Shown one piece after another: positions 9,801 through 16,626 of a DNA stretch of 24,636 nucleotides. Within the stretch, counting starts at the first letter, position 1, and the number at the start of each line of letters is the position of its first letter. Made by a program: the position numbers and the translations under genes. The notes under the pieces are model-generated. The model did not search any database and had not been told where the DNA came from. It saw nothing but the letters and a program-made list of their open reading frames with translations. Source of the stretch: a virus; the IMG/VR virus record IMGVR_UViG_3300021356_000159, positions 1 through 24,636 of that record; one strand, 5' to 3'.

Positions 9801-12800
9801 GTTATTACAAAGATTAATGCATCTATCGACTCAGTAACTATAACCAATAGTGGATCTGGATATCTTTCTTCTCCTGACGTTGAAGTTAGTGGTGGTAATG
9901 GAATCAATGCAATCCTTAACGCCGAACTTGCTAATCAGGGTGTAACCAATATTACTATTGAGAATGGTGGGTCTCAATTTGAGACTGCTCCAGTTATCAA
10001 TATTCTCCAGAGAACTGGTGACGGAGCATCTATCTTACTTAAGTCATCTGATCTTGGTGAGATTGTTAAGATTGGCGGCGATAACATCACCTACAACTAC
10101 AGTCACGATAGAACTCTGAAACCAGAGTTGAATACAACATACAATTTGCAGTTAATTAGAACTCAACAAATTAATTATCTGCAGGTAATTGATGGAGGAT
10201 CTTCTTTTGTCTCTGTACCTGAAATTGTTCTTGAAAACTCTAGTGGTTCTGCATTCCAGTTAAATCCAATCATCCAAAACGAAGTTATCCAAGAGGTTGA
10301 AGTCATTAACCCTGGAAGAGGATTCTTAGCAGCTCCAGTTGTTAAAGCAAAAGTATCTCATAACTTTGTTGCATTGACTTCTAATAGCACTGTTAACTTC
10401 CCGTATGACACCAAGATTCCCACTGGAACTGCGGTCACTCTGAAAGAAATTTTTGGCATCTTACCTCAACCTCTGGTTGCGGGCACAACTTATTATGCCA
10501 TTGAAGATACTGTTGCAAATGGATTGGCAAATAATCAGATTAGATTGGCAACTTCTCTTGCAAATGCTAATGCTGGAACTTACATTAACTTTACATCTCA
10601 ACCAGTTTTAGGTAACAATGGTCTCGCTACATTCGTTCTTGAAACAACGGATCTTGGAGATAATATCAAAGCATTCATGAAACCAGCTAATTTCGCTATT
10701 GGTGAAATTATCTATCAGGGTGCATCATCCAGTTCCTTTACTGCTAGAGGTTTAGTTAAGAATTGGGACTCAAAAGGAAGAGTTGTTAGTGTTGAGATTT
10801 TTGATGGTGAGTTCAAGGTAGGTGAACCTGTATTTGGTGATCAAACTGCTGCTTTCGGTCAAATCCATGCATTTGACAGAGCAGATGCTACATTTGAAGT
10901 TTCTCCAATCAGCATTTCGGGTAATAAGTGGGAAAGAACCACAGGATTCCTTGATATCAACGAACAGAGACTTTATGACAGCAATAGATTCCAAGAGTTC
11001 TCCTATGAGATTTCGTCTTCTGTCAATATTGCAGACTGGAAGAGTCCTGTCAAATTTGCTGCACACCCAGCAGGATTTAAAGTATTTGGTTCACAGTTAA
11101 TTGATACGACTGTCTTCAAAGACTTCAGACCAATGCCAACTAGAGATTTCTTGACTGCTGATCTCTATAACTGGTGGATTCCTGGTCAACCACCAAATAC
11201 TCTGAGAACGACAAATGGTATTACATTGGTAACACCAAAACCATCTGCAGAAAATACTGGAAAACTTTCAACTATCGCTAACTTTGCACTTGGTAAACCA
11301 GATTATACTGCAGCAGTTCCAACAGAAGTTCTTCTTTTTGGAAGACAACTTTTAGATATCCAGAAAATTCTTACTTGTGTAGTATCTAAAGTTGATAGTG
11401 TCAATTCAAGATCCGTTGCATTTGATCCAACATCTTCTAGTATTGTTAACACAACATCTAATCAGATCACTCTAACTAATCATGGATTAGTTGCAAATCA
11501 AAGAGTTATATATGATGCTGGTGGCGACAGATTCTTAGATGCTAGAGATCTTGTTATTTCCAATATTGATTACATTGTAGAAGAGACAATTGGTTGGTTA
11601 GAAGCAACCTATCCATCTCTTACCAATGGTCAACTTCCAGATTACGACAGATCTGTCTGTGCTAGAGACACTAGATTAGTTATTGCTGCATGGGCAAATG
11701 ATTTACGTTACGGTGGAAATGCATTTACGGTTGCTGCTGCTAACTCTTACATTGGTACAACTGTATTAGTTGCTGATAGGTATGGAGATGCCAGAAACCT
11801 GCTAAGAGCAAATAAAGAGTTTATTGCAGAAGAAGCAGTTGGAAGAATGCTTGCTGATCCAGCTAACTCTGCGTTTGCTGTTCCAGGAGGAAGTCAGAAT
11901 TGTATTGACGACGTTATTGATATTGTTGAGGTTATTGCATATAACACTGCGTATGGTGGCAATAGCGAGGTCTACGACGCTGCTAATCTTTATGTAAGTG
12001 GTGCTCATGTTGCTGGAGAGGAAAATCAAACCGTTCAGGTATTCAACATTGCGTTGGAACTCTGTGAGGATGTAATTCAAAACTATCCAATTACAGCAGC
12101 ACACACTTCTAGAACTCAATACACTGATCCTAGTATTTCAATTGATCCACTTGGATATGTTGCTGATAGAAATGGTGATGCGTACAACTTACTTCAATCC
12201 AATAAGACTTTTATCGCTAATGAAGCAGTTGAGCAATATTTAATTGCAAATCCATCTTTCACTGTACCAACAGGATCTCAGAACTGTGTTGATGATGTTA
12301 TTGATGTTATCAACGAAGTTTCCAAGAATGTTGCTAGTGGTGGTAACAACTATACCTATGATGCTGCAAATTACTATGTTGGAACCTCTCATATTGATGG
12401 AGAAGAAACAGAGACAGTAGCAATCATGAATCTCGCAAGAGATATGTGTAGACAAGCTATTAATAATGAGACCATTACTATTCAAGGTTCTCATGGACTA
12501 ACTCAAACAATTGACAATACGATCACTGTAGATCCAGGTGGTTGTGCTGCTATTAAGTCTACTATTGATACTCTATTTGCAATCGTAACTACTGCGGTAT
12601 CTACAGATAGCATGTCACACGCTACTAGAACTACTGGTGGTGGATATGTAAACTCTTGTCAGAACGTTGTCTCCGCAATGACAACTCTGTTTGGTATTCT
12701 CACTCAAGCAGTTGGAACAACTGGTAATCCTGGTAATCTGACTGGTGTCACTAGAACTGCTCCTACAAATTCTATTCTTCATATCGGTGGAGAGGAAGCA

Positions 12801-15092
12801 GAGACTATTGCTGCATATAATTATGCAAGGGATCTTGCTTTACTTGCAATCAATAATAGTTTACCTACAGGAACATATACTTCAATTGAACCAAATGTAG
12901 ATTTAACAATCACAGTTGATCCTAATGCTTGTGCAAATGTACAGAGTACAATTACTACTTTAGCTCAAATCCTAACTGAAGCGATTGATAATCCAGGAAG
13001 CATTCCCGATGTAGATCAAGGTAATTATCCAAATCTTAGAAGTGGAACTCCTATTGGTGGACTTACTGCAAACTCTGCATATTACGTAGATTATGTTGAT
13101 GCCAATACGATCCGTCTTCTGGATGCACCAAGCGGATCTGTTGTTGGATTAACTGCATTGGGATCTGGTTCTTCACATCAATTACAATTGTCTGTTGATG
13201 GTATCAACAATCAATACAAACTTAGAGTTGATAGCTCTGACATTAGCACATTTTTAAACAAAACTGCTGCTAAGACTCAGTTGATGGTAGTCATCAATGG
13301 TATTGTTCAAAATCCTGCAGGATATAGTTTTGCAAACGATACAATTACTTTTGCTGAAGCTCCTCTAGAGGGTTCTGACATTTTGGTTATGTATTTTGAT
13401 AGATCAAGTTACAGCAGTTCATTTACACTTGATACTTTTGGTGATGGAATTAAGGACTTCAATACCACTAATGGTTTGATCGCTGGTGCTGGATATACTG
13501 ATGGAGTTTATACTGCTGAACCATTAATTAATAAGAGAGGTACTGGATCTGGAGCAACAGCAAATATTTCTGTTGTTGGTGGAGAAGTAGTCTCTATCAG
13601 CATCAATGCTGCTGGATCTGGATACACTAATGATGGTATTGTCACCGCAACATTAGCAGGAACTCCAACTCAAGAATTCCAAGTTGAGATTAATGATGTC
13701 ACATTTGACGGTGTAGATACAACGTTTACTGCACAAGTAGGTGGATCTAATTATTCATTACCAGCTTCCGATAACTTCTTATTATTCTTGAATAGCACTT
13801 TGCAAATCAAAGGAACGAATGAGTCCTACACTTACACTGGAAGTGATATTACTTTCAATGAAGCTCCATTGGGTAACATGGACTTCTATTGCTTCTACTT
13901 TGGACAGATAAATCTTTTAGATGATCTTTCTCCTTTTGCAGATAGTTCTGCTACTACTTTTATCATCACCGAAAATACAAGTCCTTTCTCTATCGAGTCT
14001 GATGATCCAGATACCGATCCTTCTGGCAACTTGCTGATCTTCATCAATGGAGTTTATCAAGAACCAGGAGTCGCATATAATCTTAATGGGTCTCAACTTG
14101 AGTTTACTGAAGCACCTAGAGCTGGTTCTAATATCGTTATGTACGCATATCTGGGATCTTCTGATGATGTATTGATTGAAGATACATTTAACTCTTTAGA
14201 CCCCGATGACATTGTTCAAATTGCAAGTGAGGGATCAGATCGTATTCTGGCATCTGTTAGCAGTTCTACTACCATTGATACATATGAATATACTGGACTC
14301 CGCCCAATTCCAGCAGAGTTTAGTGCATTCGTATCAAACGGTAGAGTTGTTTCTGTCAACATTGTCAACCCAGGAAGAAACTTTGAGGTAGCACCAATCC
14401 TGGTATTTACTGCTGGCGGTGGTCAAGGTGCATTTGCAGAAACCACTATTTCTTCTAGCACTGGTGAAGTAACTGGTGTGATTAATCTACGCTCTGGGTC
14501 TGGTTACGTAACTACACCAAACGTGATTCCATGTCATCCAGTTTCCATTGAAAGAGCTCAGAGAGATAGAATTATTTCTAATGCAACCCCATTAGCAAAT
14601 ACATATCTTTCTGCATCAATAAACGCTACTGCAACAACCATTACCGCAGAAAACGTTTATTGGAATAGTTCTCAATCTATTGGATTCCCAGATGAAGGTC
14701 AAATTCTGATAAAAGTCTGGAATGGTTCTGCTTGGGTTGTAGAAAGAATTCTCTACGGATCTAGAGATGTATCTACAAACACATTTACCGTAGCAACTAA
14801 CGGTAGAGGTTTCAATGGAACTGGTCCTTCTCTTGGAGTTGGTCTTGCTAATACTATTGTTACAGGAACTTACAGTTCTTCTGGTGTAGCATGTACCGTT
14901 ACCACATCAAGTAACCACAATCTCAGCACTGGAATGGAGATTTATCTCAAACATACAAGCGGAACGGGATTTGATGGAAGTTACAAAGTAGCAGTCATTA
15001 ATCCTACACAATTCTCCGTAGAATATCCATTTGCTAGAACTACAAGTGGAAACATCTCACTTCTCCCAGAGATCCGTCTGAGATCATTATAA
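3849..15092 (+). CDS. Giant modular baseplate/tail protein (3747 aa) in the gene 7 position
   Basis: One uninterrupted frame of 11.2 kb. Its place between gp6 and gp8 is that of gene 7 in T4 (gp7 is 1032 aa), so a wedge or baseplate-periphery role is likely, but homology to gp7 is not proven. Visible modules: residues 35-300, a conserved N-terminal tail-protein region (FPQFVREDYSTFVDFIKKYY, IKDFYASKGTTRSFQFIMRT, YPRDRIFKPSDA); 677-728 and 1332-1388, carbohydrate-binding-like modules; about 740-935 and scattered copies onward, GSGY beta repeats; about 972-1122, a YHYH-type domain around GWAYDGHPIYGPYG; 2564-3048, helical 129-residue repeats; 3143-3436, three INGxxQ repeats. Similar large proteins occur in cyanophages, sometimes labelled VrlC-like. 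The start follows gp6 by eight bases with a GAG just upstream. The stop lies inside a late promoter. Confidence 0.88.
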   Translation: MPTSSWKVSSWTTPTTQVTVPPVPSVVSPESKSKVSDRIFAQFPQFVREDYSTFVDFIKKYYGSQELKGNPLDIVQNWDQYYNIDQYGDLVTETNLISAATASATSIDVTNTRDFPNEGLIKIGNEIIYYNGKISTSFQNCVRGFSGVSSVGSTADFVFEETAAETHATGATVTNLNNIFPLYILEKFKEQFLANYPKDFYESVNQNVVVKRIKDFYASKGTTRSFQFIMRTIFGVESEVKYPRDRIFKPSDAFYVSREVIRAQKLSGNPMELVGQVLLQENDPTDPDVNSARIYVKSVVEVFTEEGVIYEIDVDTNNSEGTFITPYKTTLAFGIGDNVVNDTIVTVDSTLGWPELNGKFRIENEIISYTEKTVTQFLGCARARDNTVISEHIAGQPVISAFKVYGFSNVDNSEISLSLFGGTRGINLNSGGKYYLPDSKITTPLSPGFDSIDPIWDSFVYNVRKAFAGKSITLSTPNANGSVTATVTTDDPHGLIRDDVVKILNCPEDIYNSEFPVDGVGSPTTFNITIPSTPNQGVTGNFIATREFSFGKSDYSSVRQQIEDFTSDIQNTYKSSDDAIVASCGIPSYKIGPFANDDLDPGNQRYLKRIPLVPQVKSTKQDTPVGQVGIGVNGVPFFTYKSEDKKRFGGILSIETISGGDGFDLANPPIVEFESDYELDATYAIGTRVKWNGNRYRAVTAGLTSPDVYPTHTSGIITLGQVEWQYEGTPASATTSIDGRVISINVTNGGSGYTTEPIISIIGGGTTATNAASATCNITNGAVTSINVTNSGSKYTSVPTINITGGGGSGATGEAVVRGPISAISLTNPGTAYIDPPNVSLVSGNGAVAYPSILNGKIESIIVTFGGERYFGPPDVVIVGDGVGATAFAQVDQNTNIVTNIVVTNKGIGYSAGNTEVFIVYPGEGAKFQTKLTELTYNEAASAPELGVNPNTYVPRKTLDPANGGSFEGTNFLIYGGEYGHMFNPVALRFILEDNISDSYAELNPTKHSPILGWAYDGHPIYGPYGFKDSENKNPFNEYKQLASSYRIKSSRSSLVVGLTDPLGTYIEDYEYVEGLGDLDQYNGRFCVTPEYPDGVYAYFCSIDGVTGRPKFPYFVGPQFYGQADEVNWNGNGLQKGFTEDAIRYKGPFINVDALTVKRKQLKDIEFFFLALEDTTTIITLETGEFFQYDEDGIGYFAYYPLVKGTQADSLFVSSTNKYSSSGVDQYLIEGAGNGYKVNDRLTFDEEDTGGSGLSGVISSVTGVAVNTLAYAVDADDVSTVTINTTENHYVKVGDLITPSITDNSFSKDITVQVYNDDYYFKYFNLQSAKLMSDWVTGTAYEQGDLVLNGRNVYRAKAAGTSGATIPSHTTGTVIDGVGGVEWTFQRVRTDGNLYQGGWSSITGGSNYLNGTYTDVPLTTNGDGVNGKATIVVSGGAVTTVTITQPGTGYEVGDTISAINLNLGNNLTPSAGSGFTITLTEVEKELVIHSSSAHYLNVGDTVRLTGITPSAYDKVDYSVVRVDSNRRAAVKRNFGTVADANVTSALPYVKEAKYQFINGHRYKFDVSDASHTGKRLAFTKDADNTDIFSYKNIFAVENDIITGEQESITITVQDLASIFYFFDINSTTSGSGSYFNVINDPVIGTNTVTSVTDQSISYTVNIEPESGYSGTGNGISYITNSIYAKGGIGAITIGDPGRNYSSLPALTGSTRSGFGATATATIAGELSSTSITNQGSGYNGSSLPTAVVTMPDFVDLSVTSVLGDFFPGEIVTSQQVVGNQTARGKVISWTPDTSTVRVEPLRNNVTGAANKGYIMFTSANSNTNKIYSSASSASISSVSGTQATVAAVVPTTGPNAGSLESLTITGVGSNYREPPSIVLDDPYYGSVNAVSITSQNTSANFTAGTYTGVTQKSVAPTGGTNVEFTVIIDAVTQDISSVTVTAGGGTYVLGDVITVSGAQITGGADGTDDFTLTVTGLSHANPATVITKINASIDSVTITNSGSGYLSSPDVEVSGGNGINAILNAELANQGVTNITIENGGSQFETAPVINILQRTGDGASILLKSSDLGEIVKIGGDNITYNYSHDRTLKPELNTTYNLQLIRTQQINYLQVIDGGSSFVSVPEIVLENSSGSAFQLNPIIQNEVIQEVEVINPGRGFLAAPVVKAKVSHNFVALTSNSTVNFPYDTKIPTGTAVTLKEIFGILPQPLVAGTTYYAIEDTVANGLANNQIRLATSLANANAGTYINFTSQPVLGNNGLATFVLETTDLGDNIKAFMKPANFAIGEIIYQGASSSSFTARGLVKNWDSKGRVVSVEIFDGEFKVGEPVFGDQTAAFGQIHAFDRADATFEVSPISISGNKWERTTGFLDINEQRLYDSNRFQEFSYEISSSVNIADWKSPVKFAAHPAGFKVFGSQLIDTTVFKDFRPMPTRDFLTADLYNWWIPGQPPNTLRTTNGITLVTPKPSAENTGKLSTIANFALGKPDYTAAVPTEVLLFGRQLLDIQKILTCVVSKVDSVNSRSVAFDPTSSSIVNTTSNQITLTNHGLVANQRVIYDAGGDRFLDARDLVISNIDYIVEETIGWLEATYPSLTNGQLPDYDRSVCARDTRLVIAAWANDLRYGGNAFTVAAANSYIGTTVLVADRYGDARNLLRANKEFIAEEAVGRMLADPANSAFAVPGGSQNCIDDVIDIVEVIAYNTAYGGNSEVYDAANLYVSGAHVAGEENQTVQVFNIALELCEDVIQNYPITAAHTSRTQYTDPSISIDPLGYVADRNGDAYNLLQSNKTFIANEAVEQYLIANPSFTVPTGSQNCVDDVIDVINEVSKNVASGGNNYTYDAANYYVGTSHIDGEETETVAIMNLARDMCRQAINNETITIQGSHGLTQTIDNTITVDPGGCAAIKSTIDTLFAIVTTAVSTDSMSHATRTTGGGYVNSCQNVVSAMTTLFGILTQAVGTTGNPGNLTGVTRTAPTNSILHIGGEEAETIAAYNYARDLALLAINNSLPTGTYTSIEPNVDLTITVDPNACANVQSTITTLAQILTEAIDNPGSIPDVDQGNYPNLRSGTPIGGLTANSAYYVDYVDANTIRLLDAPSGSVVGLTALGSGSSHQLQLSVDGINNQYKLRVDSSDISTFLNKTAAKTQLMVVINGIVQNPAGYSFANDTITFAEAPLEGSDILVMYFDRSSYSSSFTLDTFGDGIKDFNTTNGLIAGAGYTDGVYTAEPLINKRGTGSGATANISVVGGEVVSISINAAGSGYTNDGIVTATLAGTPTQEFQVEINDVTFDGVDTTFTAQVGGSNYSLPASDNFLLFLNSTLQIKGTNESYTYTGSDITFNEAPLGNMDFYCFYFGQINLLDDLSPFADSSATTFIITENTSPFSIESDDPDTDPSGNLLIFINGVYQEPGVAYNLNGSQLEFTEAPRAGSNIVMYAYLGSSDDVLIEDTFNSLDPDDIVQIASEGSDRILASVSSSTTIDTYEYTGLRPIPAEFSAFVSNGRVVSVNIVNPGRNFEVAPILVFTAGGGQGAFAETTISSSTGEVTGVINLRSGSGYVTTPNVIPCHPVSIERAQRDRIISNATPLANTYLSASINATATTITAENVYWNSSQSIGFPDEGQILIKVWNGSAWVVERILYGSRDVSTNTFTVATNGRGFNGTGPSLGVGLANTIVTGTYSSSGVACTVTTSSNHNLSTGMEIYLKHTSGTGFDGSYKVAVINPTQFSVEYPFARTTSGNISLLPEIRLRSL
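5877..6032 (+). other. Carbohydrate-binding-like module 1 (residues 677-728 of the giant protein)
   Basis: The segment shows the pattern of small CBM5/12-like modules common in phage tail proteins: YAIGTRVKWNGNRYRAVTAG, then a Pro/Thr/His turn (YPTHTSG) and a closing aromatic strand VEWQYEG. Such modules often bind sugars, but here the function is inferred from pattern only. Confidence 0.5.
6060..6650 (+). repeat. GSGY beta-repeat cluster (five tandem copies)
   Basis: Five consecutive units of about 35-45 residues follow the plan 'I.vTN.GsgY...P.v.i.GgG': SINVTNGGSGYTTEP, SINVTNSGSKYTSVP, AISLTNPGTAYIDPP, SIIVTFGGERYFGPP and NIVVTNKGIGYSAGN. Further single or paired copies are found in the same protein near nt 8170, 8915, 9030, 9440, 9660, 9830, 9955, 10190, 10300, 13600, 14360 and 14500. 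Each unit looks like a short beta hairpin with a Gly/Tyr turn, suited to a fibrous or beta-solenoid-like stalk. Confidence 0.75.
6762..7214 (+). other. YHYH-type domain inside the giant protein (residues about 972-1122)
   Basis: Hallmarks are HSPILGWAYDGHPIYGPYG (Trp1014 to Gly1026), then DLDQYNGRFCVTPEYPDG and a following YAYF strand, the pattern I know from the YHYH domain family. The namesake YHYH tetrapeptide is not visible; the nearest equivalent is EYGHMF upstream. The domain function is not well defined in general. Confidence 0.65.
7842..8012 (+). other. Carbohydrate-binding-like module 2 (residues 1332-1388 of the giant protein)
   Basis: It starts with WVTGTAYEQGDLVLNGRNVY, continues with AAGTSGATIPSHTTG and ends with the aromatic strand VEWTFQRV. 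This 'GTSG..P.HT.G...DG...W' form is frequent in phage tail proteins. It is similar in plan to module 1 and is followed directly by an NGTYTDVPL/GTGY repeat pair of the type found in gp8. Confidence 0.55.
11538..12992 (+). repeat. Helical repeat array with a 129-residue period (giant protein residues 2564-3048)
   Basis: Recurring anchors: DARDL (2564), DARNL (2647), DAYNL (2777), each followed by N-x-x-[FY]IxxE; SQNC or NSC cysteines at 2685, 2813 and 2937; H-x-x-GEE at 2720, 2848 and 2978, followed by N-x-A-x-[DE] helices; and Asp-Pro at 2766, 2895 and 3024, exactly 129 residues apart. The first copy is short and the last lacks some anchors. Sequence between anchors is helical and Ala-rich, unlike the beta-rich rest of the protein. 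DNA identity between copies is low, so the duplication is old. Confidence 0.75.
13275..14156 (+). repeat. Three INGxxQ-type repeats (giant protein residues 3143-3436)
   Basis: Three copies share the plan 'L.vfING..Q.P...Y...g..i.F.EAP..G....myyf': LMVVINGIVQNP with ITFAEAPLEGSD (13275-13401), LLFLNSTLQIKG with ITFNEAPLGNMD (13770-13904), and LLIFINGVYQEP with LEFTEAPRAGSN (14016-14156). This module is frequent in phage tail and fibre proteins and is probably a small beta sandwich. Confidence 0.75.
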
Positions 15093-15095
15093 ATA
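15088..15095 (+). promoter_or_regulatory. Perfect T4-type late promoter TATAAATA before gp8
   Basis: An exact TATAAATA. The TAA stop of the giant gene (15090-15092) lies inside it. The predicted start near 15101 leaves about 14 bases of leader before the gp8 ATG at 15115. It would start a new late unit covering gp8, the DUF4815 protein and the 73-aa protein. Confidence 0.7.
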
Positions 15096-15114
15096 ACTAG
15101 AAAGCTCAATTGGC

Positions 15115-16626
15115 ATGGCATTAGTCACTGATAAATTTAGAATTTACGCCGCTGAAAGTTTCAGGGACACTCTTCTCAGTACGAATAGAGTGTACATGTT
15201 CATTGGTCGCGCAAAAACATGGGGAACACCAGATTCTCCACCTGCTAACGAGCCCATTGATAGTTTTGAGTATCATCGAGACTCATATAGAGACTCTGTG
15301 GCATTCAAAAGAGTTGATATTGCAGATACCGCTTTGGTTATTCCTAGGATTGATTGGATTGATCCTGTGAATACTACTGGTGGAACTGGAAAAGTATATT
15401 CAATGTACAAACCAGATTATTCACCATCAAAAACAACCTCTAACGGATCTTCAAGATTATTTGACTCAAACTATTATGTAATGAATAGTGAGTTCAATGT
15501 ATATAAATGTCTGTATAACGGTCAAAGTCCAGACTTCCCCAAAGGTCGCCCATCGTTGGTAGAACCTACGGGAACATCCACCACTGTTATTGAAACTGGT
15601 GATAGCGCTGGAGTGTACTCATACAGATGGAAGTACATGTATACTATTGATGCTGACAATATTCTGAAATTTGTTACTTCTGAATTCATTCCAGTTCTTG
15701 CAAACTCCCTCGTAAAATCTGCTGCTAGTCAAGGTTCTATTGACACCATTGCTGTTGAAAATGCTGGCACTGGATACAATAACGGAACATACACAAACGT
15801 TCCTGTTCGTGGTGATTGGGAAATCAACGGTGGTACTCAAGCATTTTGTACAGTTACAGTAGTATCTGGATCTGTTACATCTGTTATTATGACCACTGCT
15901 GGTTCTGGTTACACATTTGGAACTGTAGATGTTTCTCTGATTCCAAACATCGGTAGTGGAACATTAGCATCACTAGATGTTGTCATCCCTCCAAATGGAG
16001 GTCATGGATCTGACGCTGCAAGAGAACTTGGATCTTATCGTTTGATGTTCTCTACTAAGTTGGAGACAACTAACGCTTTTGTCGATTTTCCAAGTGATCT
16101 CACATATAGAAGAATTGGTCTTGTACTGAATCCATTTGATTTCAATACTACAACCGTAGCAAATCAAAATACTAGATCTTCTGCTAGAGCGATTAAGTTC
16201 CCTCAATCTGGAGCGGGAACACCTAGCGGAAACTTTGCACCTGGCGATATTATTACGCAGGCAAATACAAACGCAAAGGGATTTGTTGTTTCATACAATA
16301 CGACAACAAAAACACTTAAGTATGTACAAGACTCTGCTGATGGCGTCTATCAGGGTAACGTCGTTGAGTTTTCTGGTGCTAATGAAATTACATCAGACTC
16401 TAACGTCACTGCAACCCCAGATTCCACTTTCGGTACAAGCACAATTCCAGTATCACAGATCACCATTGGTGTTTCTGTTTACGAATTAGGTCTCTCCTTT
16501 ATTGGTGGTTATGCTAACCAAGAAATTGAAATCAACTCTGGAGAAGTCCTCTACATAGATAATAGGAATCCGATCACCAGATCGGCAGACCAAAATGAAG
16601 AGCTCAAAGTAGTAATAGAATTCTAA
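15115..16626 (+). CDS. 8: Baseplate wedge protein gp8, enlarged by repeat insertion
   Basis: 503 aa, against 334 aa for T4 gp8, the dimeric wedge protein of the baseplate periphery. Family features are visible: an N-terminal FRIYAAESFRDTLLSTNRVYMFIG region, ALVIPRIDW, then YYVMNSEFNVYKCLYN, SYRWKYMYTI and a FIPVLANS strand (residues about 120-205), and a C-terminal IGVSVYELGLSFIGGY section. Residues about 207-282 hold two GSGY repeats (ENAGTGYNNGTYTNVPV and TTAGSGYTFGTVDVSLI) of the kind found in the giant neighbour. Residues about 378-410 (PGDIITQANTNAKGFVVSYN) resemble TSGA modules of the DUF4815 protein. These additions explain much of the extra length. The TAA is directly followed by the next ATG. 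Confidence 0.88.
   Translation: MALVTDKFRIYAAESFRDTLLSTNRVYMFIGRAKTWGTPDSPPANEPIDSFEYHRDSYRDSVAFKRVDIADTALVIPRIDWIDPVNTTGGTGKVYSMYKPDYSPSKTTSNGSSRLFDSNYYVMNSEFNVYKCLYNGQSPDFPKGRPSLVEPTGTSTTVIETGDSAGVYSYRWKYMYTIDADNILKFVTSEFIPVLANSLVKSAASQGSIDTIAVENAGTGYNNGTYTNVPVRGDWEINGGTQAFCTVTVVSGSVTSVIMTTAGSGYTFGTVDVSLIPNIGSGTLASLDVVIPPNGGHGSDAARELGSYRLMFSTKLETTNAFVDFPSDLTYRRIGLVLNPFDFNTTTVANQNTRSSARAIKFPQSGAGTPSGNFAPGDIITQANTNAKGFVVSYNTTTKTLKYVQDSADGVYQGNVVEFSGANEITSDSNVTATPDSTFGTSTIPVSQITIGVSVYELGLSFIGGYANQEIEINSGEVLYIDNRNPITRSADQNEELKVVIEF
15735..15960 (+). repeat. GSGY repeat pair inserted in gp8
   Basis: Encoded residues about 207-282 contain IAVENAGTGYNNGTYTNVPV and SVIMTTAGSGYTFGTVDV separated by an SGSVTS strand. 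The same arrangement (NGTYTDVPL, then VSGGAVTTVTITQPGTGY) occurs in the giant protein near nt 8075-8200. T4 gp8 is much shorter, consistent with an insertion of this module. Confidence 0.7.

Noticed and set aside
11802-12494. Minus-strand open frames of 105 and 84 codons over the helical repeats
   Set aside because: Their similar look to each other comes from the repeats on the + strand. No independent coding evidence.
6060-14530. CRISPR-like or tandem DNA repeat array
   Set aside because: The repetition is at protein level (GSGY units) with diverged DNA, uneven spacing and an intact reading frame, so it is not a CRISPR array or satellite.
3849-15092. Possibility that the giant frame is a sequencing or assembly fusion of several genes
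   Set aside because: No internal strong ribosome-binding site or late promoter was noticed at module borders, and modules continue in one frame, so one gene is simpler. Not excluded without read data.
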